64,000 nt of DNA from Phyllobacterium chamaecytisi (lineage in GTDB: Bacteria > Pseudomonadota > Alphaproteobacteria > Rhizobiales > Rhizobiaceae): NCBI RefSeq assembly GCF_020164455.1, contig NZ_JAIQWW010000003.1, forward strand, positions 62,001 to 126,000, written 5' to 3'. Each line of letters begins with the position of its first letter. Position 1 is the stretch's first letter. Both the position numbers and the translations under genes were made by a program. This document shows, in pieces, positions 1 through 8,678 of this stretch. The notes beneath the pieces are model-generated. The model was not told where the DNA came from. It did not search any database and saw only the letters and a program-made list of their open reading frames with translations.

Positions 1-1219
1 CGACTTGGCCAACTGTGAGCGAGGGTGTTACGGCATGCTCTGTTCGCAGGAGGCCGTAGACGGTCCATGGCTGTCGTCCGACCTCCGCCGTGAACCATCC
101 GGTCAGCGTGGCGATAAAGCCCAAGGGAAAGCTGAAAAAAACCGCCCACAGCAATAGCCTTTGTCCGCTCAAGCGCCGCTTGTAGATGATCCATGAGCCA
201 TACCACGCCAGCGCCAGCATGATTAGTCCGCAACCCACCATGATCCGGAACGCGAAGAAAGGGATTACGACAGGTGGACGCAGATCCTTGGGAAAGCTCT
301 TCAGGCCAACTTCTTCCGACGTAAAACTCATCGACCCGATTAGGCTCCCAAGATATGGGATAGTGATCGCGTAGGAGTTTGACTCAGTGGCCTCGTCAGG
401 CCATGCGATGACGACCTCCGACGCCGGCTGCTCGTTCTCCCAGCGGCCCTCGATTGCGGCGAACTTCGCCGGCTGCTTGTCGTGCACATACTCCCCGGTC
501 AGGTGTCCAAAGAAAATCTGGATCGGTACAAGGATGGCGGCCAGACCGAGGCCCATCCGCATCATGGAAATTCCTTCCGCTTGAAGACGTTTATCGATGA
601 GGTACCATGCCCCGGTCGCCGCTATGCAGAAGGACGTTGTCACATAGGCAGCCAGAATCATGTGCGGGAAGCGAACCCAAACCACGGGACTGAAGATGAT
701 TGCCGACCAGTCCGTGGCGATGAAGATGCCGTTCGCGTCGATCTCGTAGCCGACCGGCCACTGCATCCAAGAATTGTTGACCATGATCCAGAACGATGAG
801 AGGCTTGTTCCAAGCGTGACCATGGCGCAGGCGAATAGGTAGACCCAGGCAGGCACACGGTTTCGGCCGAACATCATGACGCCGAAGAAGCTGGCTTCTA
901 GGGCGAATGCAGTGAAGCTTTCATAGCCTAGAAGCGGACCCTGGATAGGGCCGGTGCGCATCGACAGCTCGCTCCAGTTGGTGCCGAATTGGAAAGCCAT
1001 GACGATTCCTGTCACGACACCCAGACCAAAGGCGATCGCGAATATTTTGAGCCAGAAATCCGAGAGACGGCGATAGATGTGACGTTCAGTGACGAGGTAC
1101 ATTGCGTTCAGCACCGTCAGCCACGCCGCCAGGCCAACCGTAAAAGCCGGGAAAATTATGTGAAACGAAACGGTAAAGGCGAACTGCAGTCGTGATAGAA
1201 AAAGCGCAGTAATTTCCAT
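1..1219 (-). CDS. cydA: Cytochrome bd-type ubiquinol oxidase subunit I (3' end outside the window)
   Basis: Membrane quinol oxidase subunit that carries the hemes and takes electrons from quinol to reduce oxygen. The frame read leftward from the ATG at 1219 opens MEITALFLSRLQFAFTVS, the typical CydA start, and runs open for about 406 codons to the window edge. Hydrophobic helices and the conserved GYESFTAFALEA stretch near the middle are visible. A good ribosome site (GGAGG) lies 8 nt upstream. A partner cydB would be expected just beyond the left edge. The short Q-loop region suggests the cyanide-insensitive (CioA-like) branch, which is an inference. poxB lies upstream on the same strand, so the two quinone-linked enzymes may work together, although 269 nt separate them. 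Confidence 0.93.
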   Translation of the reverse strand, partial: MEITALFLSRLQFAFTVSFHIIFPAFTVGLAAWLTVLNAMYLVTERHIYRRLSDFWLKIFAIAFGLGVVTGIVMAFQFGTNWSELSMRTGPIQGPLLGYESFTAFALEASFFGVMMFGRNRVPAWVYLFACAMVTLGTSLSSFWIMVNNSWMQWPVGYEIDANGIFIATDWSAIIFSPVVWVRFPHMILAAYVTTSFCIAATGAWYLIDKRLQAEGISMMRMGLGLAAILVPIQIFFGHLTGEYVHDKQPAKFAAIEGRWENEQPASEVVIAWPDEATESNSYAITIPYLGSLIGSMSFTSEEVGLKSFPKDLRPPVVIPFFAFRIMVGCGLIMLALAWYGSWIIYKRRLSGQRLLLWAVFFSFPLGFIATLTGWFTAEVGRQPWTVYGLLRTEHAVTPSLTVGQV

Positions 1220-1488
1220 GGGTTAACCTCCGTTGTCGTAGTTATCGACCTTGGCCCGTGTTCGTGTGCTGGCGGCCGCACTTCGCGGCATCAACCGGCT
1301 CATGCCGGCGTCCTCGAATTTCGAATTCCAACGGCGTAATGACACCAATCGGGTCCGTTGCGTGCTGTTCGCTACTATCCCTAAGAAGTCCCGTAAGCTT
1401 CTTGAGGGACGGCGACCGCCCGTCACCGCGAGATCTGAAAGCGTGTAGATGTGGGGCCTAGGGAGAAGCCAGGCGCTGGCCACCGCAG

Positions 1489-3201
1489 TTAGATATTCTC
1501 GGTGACCATTTCCCAAACATCGTGACCCTTACCCTTGAGGATGGCCCGGGCGCTGTAGACGGCCATTCCGACCACGGCTTCGGGAGAGACGAACGGCGTC
1601 GGCGGGTTGACCAGCTGCATTGGGTTCACCTTGACGTCCAGAAGAGCCGGACCGGGCTGGGCGAGCCATTCTCGGATGGCACCGTCGAGGTCATCGGCCT
1701 TCGTAACAGTGCGACCCCAAAGACCCATTGCGGTCGCAACGGCACCGAAGTTGGGATTTTCGAGGTGAGTGAAGACGGGTACAAGCCCCGCAGCCTTTTG
1801 CTCGATATCTACAAAGCCGAGCTTCGAGTTGTCATAGACCACAAGTTTAATCGGAAGCTTTTCCTGTACCGTCGTGAGAAGATCGCCCATCAGCATTGTC
1901 AGACCGCCGTCGCCGCAAAGGGCAATCACCTGGCGGCCGGGTTGGGCCTTCTGAAGCCCCAGTGCCGTAGGCATCCCGCCCGCCATTGTTCCGTGGAGCA
2001 TGCTCGCGAAGGTCCGGCGCTTGCCGTCCGTCTCAATATGCCGCATCATCCAAACTGCTGCTGTTCCATCGTCAGCGGCGAACAGGGCGTCTTCCGCGGC
2101 CAATTTGTTGATTATCTTGGTAAGATATGTGCCCGATATCTTCTCGTTCTTTGACGGAGTTTCGGCATCTGCCGCCTTCTTGTCCTCTTGGTAGCGGTTG
2201 ATGAACTCACGCATGAAGGTTTCATCACGGTGTTGTTCAAGACGGGGAAGCAGCGCCTCGAGTGTAGCTTTGATCGTTCCGACGACTCCAATGGTGACCG
2301 GATGTCTGCGGCCGATATGGGTCGGATCAATGTCGATCTGGATGATCTTGGCTTTGTCAGGGTAGAATTGCCTCCAGGCAAAGTCGGCTCCCAAGAGGAG
2401 AAGAACATCACAGTGAAGCACTGCCTTGTAACCAGCGGCTCCGCCGATCATGCCCGTCATTCCAACGTTGTACGGGTTGTCATGAGACACGAAGTCCTTG
2501 CCGCGAGAGGTGTGGGCCATGGGTGCTTTCAACCTAGCGGCCATCGATACAATAGCGTCATGTGCGCCTTCGCATCCAGAACCAGCGTATATCGCAATGT
2601 TGGTGCTTGAGTTCAGTATGGTCGCGATCTCATCGAGATCGTCCTCGCTTGGGCGAATAACCGGCACCCTTGCGTGGACACTGTAGGGGGGCTCATCATG
2701 TACCGGTGCGTCGGCTATGTCCGCCGGCACCACAAGTACAGCCACACCGCGGCGCGTTAGAGCGGCCTGGCAGGCGGCGACGATCTTACGACGGGCCTGT
2801 TCGGGGGTCGTAATCATGTCGCAGAATACGCTGCAGCCCTTGTACACTTCAACCAGATCGACCTCCTGTATCGACTGAAATCCGAGGTCACTTCTGAAAA
2901 TCTGCGTCGCGATCAAGATGACGGGCGCACGATTACGGTTGGCTTCGTAAAGACCATTGATGAAGTGCAGACTACCCGGGCCGCATGTTCCCGCGCACGC
3001 AGTCAACCTGCCCATCAACGACGCCTCGGCCGCGGCGGCGAAAGCGCCAGCCTCTTCATGGCGCATGTGCACCCAGTTGATATCGCTTTTGTCGATCGAC
3101 TGAGCGATCTGGTTCATTGTGTCGCCAACAATCCCATAGCATGTCTTGACTCCCGCGTTTTGCAGGGTCTCGACAAGCATCTCCGCGACTTTCTTGCTCA
3201 T
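1489..3201 (-). CDS. poxB: Pyruvate dehydrogenase (quinone) / pyruvate oxidase family, thiamine-diphosphate enzyme
   Basis: 570 aa, the normal length for PoxB. The family decarboxylates pyruvate to acetate and CO2 and passes electrons to membrane ubiquinone. The N-terminal thiamine-binding pyrimidine domain starts YGIVGDTMNQ, with the conserved glutamate in MRHEEAGAFAAAAEA. A central FAD/transhydrogenase-like domain follows. The C-terminal PP domain has the GDGG...N thiamine-diphosphate motif (GDGGLTMLMGDLL, then YDNSKLG). The same fold is used by acetolactate synthase, but the motif spacing and neighbouring cydA favour pyruvate:quinone oxidase. The C-terminal membrane-binding tail of E. coli PoxB cannot be confirmed by eye. 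Confidence 0.88.
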   Translation of the reverse strand: MSKKVAEMLVETLQNAGVKTCYGIVGDTMNQIAQSIDKSDINWVHMRHEEAGAFAAAAEASLMGRLTACAGTCGPGSLHFINGLYEANRNRAPVILIATQIFRSDLGFQSIQEVDLVEVYKGCSVFCDMITTPEQARRKIVAACQAALTRRGVAVLVVPADIADAPVHDEPPYSVHARVPVIRPSEDDLDEIATILNSSTNIAIYAGSGCEGAHDAIVSMAARLKAPMAHTSRGKDFVSHDNPYNVGMTGMIGGAAGYKAVLHCDVLLLLGADFAWRQFYPDKAKIIQIDIDPTHIGRRHPVTIGVVGTIKATLEALLPRLEQHRDETFMREFINRYQEDKKAADAETPSKNEKISGTYLTKIINKLAAEDALFAADDGTAAVWMMRHIETDGKRRTFASMLHGTMAGGMPTALGLQKAQPGRQVIALCGDGGLTMLMGDLLTTVQEKLPIKLVVYDNSKLGFVDIEQKAAGLVPVFTHLENPNFGAVATAMGLWGRTVTKADDLDGAIREWLAQPGPALLDVKVNPMQLVNPPTPFVSPEAVVGMAVYSARAILKGKGHDVWEMVTENI

Positions 3202-3317
3202 TGGGTATTCCTCTTGTTAGTGATCAGCTAAAAATTCAAGTTTTTGCACCATCGTCCGGACGCAGGGGTTCGCTTCCCAAACGCAAGTTCCGATGAACTC
3301 CTGGTCTCGTGTGCTCG

Positions 3318-4571
3318 CTATGAAGTCAGGTCGTCAGGCCGCAGATATCGATAGACGCATCGTTCGAACTGCTCGTACCGTTTCATCAGACCCGGTTCGC
3401 AAAACGGAAGCGACTGGCTCATGAATACCGCTGCGACATTCGATGTCCGATCTATCCAGTAATGCGAATTCAGAACGCCAGCCCACCCGACTGACCCGGC
3501 ACCTCTCATTCCCGGGATATCATCTTCGTTGCGTAGAAAACCAAAGGTGTGTGTATGGCGGGTACCAGGGAAGGGATCGACATCTGCGGTAACTGGAGCG
3601 CACGACACCATCCTTGAGAATGAAAGGCCGTTCATCTGGTCAGTAAACATCTCATCTATGGACGCCGATGACAGGATGCGATTGCCGTCTAGCTCGCCGC
3701 CGTTTAGGAATAGCCTCAAGAATCTCAGATAGTCCGGCGCTGTGCTGTATAGCGCAGTGCCCATGCCGTAGAATTCCGGATGAGAGGGCGGATCCATCAG
3801 GACCTCGGCAAACTCACCGTCCGCCGACCTGCCTGAGACAGCGCAAAGATTGGTCCGCGCTACATCATCCACCTCGAAATAGGTATTGCGGAGGCCGAGG
3901 GGCTCGAAAATTTCCTCAGTACAGAACTTGTCAATTCTGCGACCGTCCACTGCTTCCACAACGAGGCCCAACCAATCGATGCTCGGGCCATAGCCCCATC
4001 GGGTGCCCGGCTCGGACATCATCGGATAGCACATCGATTGGAGAGTTCCATTGATGATGCTGGGATGGCCTGTCCTTTCGATATATTCAGCCACATTCGG
4101 ATTCCAGAATTCGTATTCCAGCCCCGATGTATGCGTAGCGAGGTGTCGTACTGTTGCCTGTGCCTTGGGGGGTCGTAGGATCGCTTTTCCGTCCTGATAT
4201 CCATCCAGAACACCAATTTGAGAGAACTGAGGTACGATGTCGGCGACTGGTGTGTCTGGGCCTAGCAGGCCCTTCTCGATCAACATCATGATAGCTACGG
4301 CGCAGTAGGGCTTCGACATCGAAAAGATTCTGAATACCGTATTTTCGTCTGCGCGCAGTCCCGGAGCAGCATCGCCCGAGGCTCCTGAGAATCTAACTCC
4401 GTCGCTATCACAGACCATCGCGACGAGAAATGGAGCGTCCCCCATGGCTACGCTGAAGTCGACAATCCGCTGGAGCTCCAAGGATCCCGTCGATGGGAGG
4501 CTCCCGTGCGGTTGCAATATGGTTAGCTCGTTGAGCCCGTTGGCTTCGAAAGCTTCTTCGAGCGACAACAT
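3318..4571 (-). CDS. Serine hydrolase, beta-lactamase class C / EstB-like family
   Basis: 417 aa. The SxxK nucleophile motif is SMSKPYCAVAI, near residue 100, and the second catalytic Tyr is probably in YGPSIDWLG (YxS/N-type motif). These are hallmarks of the class C beta-lactamase and carboxylesterase family. No signal peptide is visible, so a cytoplasmic esterase is more likely than a periplasmic beta-lactamase; the substrate is unknown. It is transcribed divergently from the winged-helix STAND regulator at 4721. A copy of the direct-repeat site found upstream of the kinase and SDR genes sits 94 nt upstream, pointing the same way as this gene, so it is a likely target of one of those regulators. 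Confidence 0.85.
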   Translation of the reverse strand: MLSLEEAFEANGLNELTILQPHGSLPSTGSLELQRIVDFSVAMGDAPFLVAMVCDSDGVRFSGASGDAAPGLRADENTVFRIFSMSKPYCAVAIMMLIEKGLLGPDTPVADIVPQFSQIGVLDGYQDGKAILRPPKAQATVRHLATHTSGLEYEFWNPNVAEYIERTGHPSIINGTLQSMCYPMMSEPGTRWGYGPSIDWLGLVVEAVDGRRIDKFCTEEIFEPLGLRNTYFEVDDVARTNLCAVSGRSADGEFAEVLMDPPSHPEFYGMGTALYSTAPDYLRFLRLFLNGGELDGNRILSSASIDEMFTDQMNGLSFSRMVSCAPVTADVDPFPGTRHTHTFGFLRNEDDIPGMRGAGSVGWAGVLNSHYWIDRTSNVAAVFMSQSLPFCEPGLMKRYEQFERCVYRYLRPDDLTS

Positions 4572-4664
4572 GTCCGTGTCTCCCTAACCGAGTTTCCGCG
4601 GTCTCGCCCTACTTGACGAAACCGCTAGTGACTGCTCGACAGTAGGTGAATATTTCGACCTCAA

Positions 4665-4693
4665 GTGAGTCGTGATATGTTAATTATTGCAAA
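4665..4693 (-). promoter_or_regulatory. Direct-repeat operator, copy 1 (upstream of serine hydrolase)
   Basis: On the minus strand this reads TTTGCA, 4 nt, TTAACAT, 4 nt, CGACTCAC. It matches the two better copies at 7578-7606 and 11608-11636 with identical spacing. The 10-nt period between half-sites is what OmpR-type winged helices use. It lies between divergent genes, 94 nt from the hydrolase start and 28 nt from the regulator start, so it could also serve autoregulation. This is the weakest of the three copies. Confidence 0.5.
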
Positions 4694-4720
4694 TCGCCGC
4701 TGAGGAGGCTCTGGATCGTA

Positions 4721-7552
4721 ATGAACTCCGACGAACGTGGCATCGCACATTTCGGCCCGTTTACCCTCAATGTCGCTGAGCGGAGCCTGACTAGGAATGG
4801 GTCGATCATCCCGTTGGGCGCACGCGCGCTGGACATTCTGGTAAATTTGGTTTCCAGAGCCGGAACGATTGTCAACCGACACCAGCTGATGGATCTAGTA
4901 TGGCGTGATGTGACGGTCGAGGAGGCTAACCTCAGGGCGCAGATGACCACACTTAGACGAACTCTCGGCGACGGAGAGGGCGGCAGTCGGTACATCGTCA
5001 ATGTTCCCGGCCGAGGCTACAGTTTCGTCAGCCATGTCACGTGGTCCGTCGAGCGCGGTCTCCGCGAAAGTCAAAAGGCCAGGCCGACGCATTCAAATCA
5101 GATGCCACCATCTCCTATCGAAAATCTGATCGGCCGTGCTGACGCGGTCCGCGATCTGACGGAAAGTTTGCTGGCAGACCGATTCGTCACCGTGGTGGGA
5201 GCAGGAGGGATCGGCAAGACGACTGTCGCAGTCGTCGTAGCAGATCAATTCTTGAAAAGGGGTAATTTGGTTTATTTCGTCGACCTGAGCACAGTTCATG
5301 ACCACACGGACATATCCTCGGCCATAGCGTCAGTATTGGAATGCCCGATGACAGGATCGGATGCAGATTTCGCGGTCGTTTCCTTTCTCGCCGGAAGAGA
5401 CGCGTTGCTCGTTTTAGATAATTGTGAGCACGTTTTAGAGGGCGCTGCACGGATTGCAGTTAGGATACTAGAGGCATCGCCAAACTTGAGGTTGCTGGCA
5501 ACAAGTCGGGAGCCTCTTAGGGCCTCAGGTGAAACGGTCCATATTCTTTCACCTTTGGACATCCCCGTGGAAAGTTATTTGTTGGCTGGGGAGGCGCTCA
5601 AGTTTTCTGCCGTGCAGTTGTTCATGGAACGGGCAGTATCGAGTGGTTTTGACGGTCCTCTTTCTGATGACGATGCGCCGTTCGTGGCAGAGTTGTGCCG
5701 CCGCATGGACGGTATAGCGCTCGCTATCGAACTTGCTGCAAGCCGGGTTGGTTCGTTCGGCATAAGGGGCACTGTCGAGCTTATTTCAGCAGGAACTGAA
5801 CTTTCAGTCCCGAACAGGCGAGGGGTATCACCTCGCCACCAGACGCTCCAGTCAATGGTGGCGTGGAGTGTAAACCTTCTCTCCGAAGCGGATAGGCGGT
5901 TTCTGTTAAGGCTCTCTGTTTTTGTAGGTCTATTCACCCTCGAAGCCGCCGCCGCGGTTGCCGGTGATGAGCAAGACAGGCGTGAAAGTGTAAATTCAGT
6001 TATAGCTTCACTTGTCGAGAAATCGCTGGTTTTTGTAACGCTGGCACAGGGAAGTATTTTTTATCGTCTGCTTGAGACAACGCGCGCCTACGCAGCCGTT
6101 GCACTACCTAGCAAGGAAGAAAGCATGAGAATTGACCATCGTCATGCTGCCTACTATTCGCAGTTCCTCTCTACGGTCTCAGAGAAAGTCGCAACAAACG
6201 CTAGGGGGACTGCTTCCTTCAGCCCACATCTCGGCAATCTGGCCAAAGCGCTTGCTTGGTGTTTCTCGGACAACGGTGATACGGCGATAGCAGTCAATCT
6301 CGTGGCGAACGCAGCCTATGTTCTCATGCAGTTGTCGCGGTTCAACGAATGTTATCGATGGTGCTCGCGTGCGCTGGAACTGCTTCCTGGCGACCAAGCC
6401 GGCGGCCCCCTGGAGCTTCGGCTTTCGGAAGCGCTCGCGAGTTCCGCCATGTATTCTTTGGGCAACCGGGATGAAACGAAGGCCCTATTGGAGAGGGCCC
6501 TGGCGCAAGCCGAGAAACTGAACGACGATCGTCGTCAGCTGAATATGCTGAGCGAGCTGAATTTCCTCTATGCGCGACGCGGGGACACTCAAGCCGCGCT
6601 TAAAACTGCGCAGCGGATATCGATCATTGCAGGCAAGCTCGGAGTCGTCGAAGACGAAGTCGCAGCAGAAATAATGCTAGCAGTTGCGTGCCATCATGCG
6701 GGCGATCAAGCCGGTGCATTGCAACATTGTCAAGCCGGGTTTCGGGCCGCACAAGAGGGAGGCTACGCCCAACTTGATCTGATCACGGAGGCCCGCGGTC
6801 GATTTATGTTCGCTAGGGCTTTATGGCTTTGTGGGTTCCCCGATCAAGCGCTCAGCCTGGCACGAGAGAAGATGAAGGAGATGGCTCAATACGCTCACCA
6901 CATCTCCTTTTGCATAGGGTTGACGTACTCCATCGCGTTGTTTGCATGGTCTGGCAACTTTGACGAAGCCGAGAGTGTCTGCGAAGCGTTGTTGACTCAC
7001 GCTGACAAGCACGCGGTCGCCGATTTTCATTCAATCGCTCAGGCCTTCAAAGGTTGGGTCTATGTCGAGACTGATCGATGCGAAGAGGGCACGGAGTTAC
7101 TTCGGACATCGCTGCAGGCGCTTCATGCTCAGGAATATTTCACCCTCACGCCGATGATACAGTGTTACCTCGCCAAGGGACTTTCCAACTTGGGCCAATT
7201 CGACGAAGCCGAGGCTACCGTGGAGCAGGCCATCAATACAGTCTACCAGATCGGCGACTTCAAGACTTTACCCGACCTCCTGCGAACCCACGGCGAAATT
7301 TTGTGCGCCCGGTCTGGACACGATTTTGCGAAAGCCGAGGACCAATTCCGAGCGTCTATCCGCGAAGCACGACGCCAGTCAGCGATAGGTTGGGAAATGA
7401 AGGCGGCCATCCAGTTGGCTGGCATGCTACACGGACTCCAGCGTGATGACGAGGCCCATAAAGTGCTGCGAGGCGTCTATGATCGGTTCACCGAGGGTTT
7501 TGATACAGCGGACCTCGTCATGGCGAGGACAATTCTTGGCCAGACGCAGTAG
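4721..7552 (+). CDS. Winged-helix / STAND (NB-ARC-like) ATPase / TPR-like transcriptional regulator, paralog 1
   Basis: 943 aa. Residues ~8-105 form an OmpR/CadC-type winged-helix DNA-binding domain (FGPFTLN..., ending GRGYSFV). A STAND ATPase follows with P-loop GAGGIGKTTV near residue 160, Walker B ALLVLDNCEHV near 230-240 and the TSREPL sensor motif near 260. The C-terminal half (~470-940) is helical and repeat-rich, as in TPR signal-sensing regions (RRGDTQAAL, LGQFDEAEATV). STAND regulators generally hold ATP in a closed state until a ligand binds the repeats, then oligomerise; the ligand here is unknown. No membrane segment is seen, so it is cytoplasmic. A clear paralog lies at 8679. The AGGAGG site is about 12 nt from the ATG, rather far. 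Confidence 0.88.
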   Translation: MNSDERGIAHFGPFTLNVAERSLTRNGSIIPLGARALDILVNLVSRAGTIVNRHQLMDLVWRDVTVEEANLRAQMTTLRRTLGDGEGGSRYIVNVPGRGYSFVSHVTWSVERGLRESQKARPTHSNQMPPSPIENLIGRADAVRDLTESLLADRFVTVVGAGGIGKTTVAVVVADQFLKRGNLVYFVDLSTVHDHTDISSAIASVLECPMTGSDADFAVVSFLAGRDALLVLDNCEHVLEGAARIAVRILEASPNLRLLATSREPLRASGETVHILSPLDIPVESYLLAGEALKFSAVQLFMERAVSSGFDGPLSDDDAPFVAELCRRMDGIALAIELAASRVGSFGIRGTVELISAGTELSVPNRRGVSPRHQTLQSMVAWSVNLLSEADRRFLLRLSVFVGLFTLEAAAAVAGDEQDRRESVNSVIASLVEKSLVFVTLAQGSIFYRLLETTRAYAAVALPSKEESMRIDHRHAAYYSQFLSTVSEKVATNARGTASFSPHLGNLAKALAWCFSDNGDTAIAVNLVANAAYVLMQLSRFNECYRWCSRALELLPGDQAGGPLELRLSEALASSAMYSLGNRDETKALLERALAQAEKLNDDRRQLNMLSELNFLYARRGDTQAALKTAQRISIIAGKLGVVEDEVAAEIMLAVACHHAGDQAGALQHCQAGFRAAQEGGYAQLDLITEARGRFMFARALWLCGFPDQALSLAREKMKEMAQYAHHISFCIGLTYSIALFAWSGNFDEAESVCEALLTHADKHAVADFHSIAQAFKGWVYVETDRCEEGTELLRTSLQALHAQEYFTLTPMIQCYLAKGLSNLGQFDEAEATVEQAINTVYQIGDFKTLPDLLRTHGEILCARSGHDFAKAEDQFRASIREARRQSAIGWEMKAAIQLAGMLHGLQRDDEAHKVLRGVYDRFTEGFDTADLVMARTILGQTQ

Positions 7553-7577
7553 GCCGAGCATTGCGACTGGCGGCTAA

Positions 7578-7606
7578 TTTGCAGTTATTTGCAACGTTGG
7601 ACTCGC
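7578..7606 (+). promoter_or_regulatory. Direct-repeat operator, copy 2 (upstream of histidine kinase)
   Basis: Reads TTTGCA, GTTA, TTTGCAA, CGTT, GGACTCGC. The copy at 11608 has the same three blocks with the same two 4-nt spacers. It lies in the 256-nt gap after regulator 1, about 200 nt before the kinase ATG. The rest of that gap shows no gene. Confidence 0.6.
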
Positions 7607-7808
7607 AAAGCCTGGGCGGTGCGGACAAGCTCCCAGCACCTGCCACCATATCCGAAAGCACTGTGGTGTCTGCAGCGGGGTATGGGAGTGTCAAAAGTCG
7701 ATTGGCCGTGAGAGGTTCCATTTGCTCCGTGTGTGAAACAAGTGCTTTCCCCGCATTTGGATCGAGTGGGCCACTTTAGGGTGCGCTGTTGATCCGAGGA
7801 GTACGCAA

Positions 7809-8540
7809 ATGCACGATCCCCTGCCGATTGACGCTCGCCTGTGCGCGACATTCTTGGCTCATGAGGTGAATAAATCCGCCTCTGCTGTTCTTATCAACGC
7901 GGAAGCTGCCTTACGCTGGCTGGATAAGGGCCCCGCTGATGTCATGCGCGCACAAAAGTCTCTTCGACTCTTGATCCGCAACACGGAGCGTACATGCGAA
8001 ATCATCAGCCGATTCCGGGACCCGTCGTGGCTTCTGCGTTCAGACCGTGAAGCGGTCAATGTCAATGACATCGCAAATGGCACCCTGTCGCTGATGTTTT
8101 CCGAAATTGCAGATGCCAGCATCCGGGTCGAGAGAGATTTCTGCCAGAGCCTCCAGCTCATTTCGGCGGATCGCGCACAGCTGGAACACGTCTTCACGAA
8201 TTTGATCGCGAATAGCATCGACGCTATTCGCGCGACGCGGCGGCGAGCGGGATATCTGCGGGTAGGCACTTATCAGGTCGACCAAGGAGGAGTGTTGATA
8301 GCGATCGAGGACTCCGGCGAGCCAATACCGGCTCACCACGTGGATCACGTTTTTGACCTCCTGCATACGACCAAGCCGTATGGATCGGGGGTTGGTCTGG
8401 CTATCTCCCGAGCAATCATAGACAATCACGGTGGACGCATCTGGGCCCGAAGAAATGATTGGGGTGAGGGAAGCACATTCCGCATGATCTTGCCGGGTGT
8501 CGGCCATGCCTCAGCAGAAGCGGCGGATAACGAATCATGA
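7809..8540 (+). CDS. Soluble sensor-less histidine kinase (HATPase) protein
   Basis: 243 aa, consisting only of the kinase core. The dimerisation/phosphoacceptor helix is LAHEVNKSASAVLIN (His-Glu kept, the usual NQPL replaced), followed by the N box NLIANSIDAI, a G1 box reduced to IEDSGEPIP, and the G2 box GSGVGLAISR with a typical C-terminus. There is no membrane segment, PAS or GAF domain, so input must come from a partner protein. A good GAGGAG ribosome site sits 9 nt before the ATG. It lies between the two STAND regulators, and no response regulator adjoins it. The degenerate G1 box leaves ATP binding somewhat uncertain. Confidence 0.85.
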   Translation: MHDPLPIDARLCATFLAHEVNKSASAVLINAEAALRWLDKGPADVMRAQKSLRLLIRNTERTCEIISRFRDPSWLLRSDREAVNVNDIANGTLSLMFSEIADASIRVERDFCQSLQLISADRAQLEHVFTNLIANSIDAIRATRRRAGYLRVGTYQVDQGGVLIAIEDSGEPIPAHHVDHVFDLLHTTKPYGSGVGLAISRAIIDNHGGRIWARRNDWGEGSTFRMILPGVGHASAEAADNES

Positions 8541-8678
8541 GCCCACTAACGGCGGTCTATTTTGGCGCAGGACGTCCGCGATGAGTCGTCCGAGCAGTCG
8601 GTTCCATAGGCGGAAAAAAATGATAGGATCGGATTTGGGGAGCTGATGATCGCACCAGTTGCGCTGGAGTAGTCGAAC

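Noticed and set aside
1223-1516. 97-aa minus-strand open frame between cydA and poxB
   Set aside because: Overlaps the poxB end, has arginine/serine-rich shadow composition and no ribosome site.
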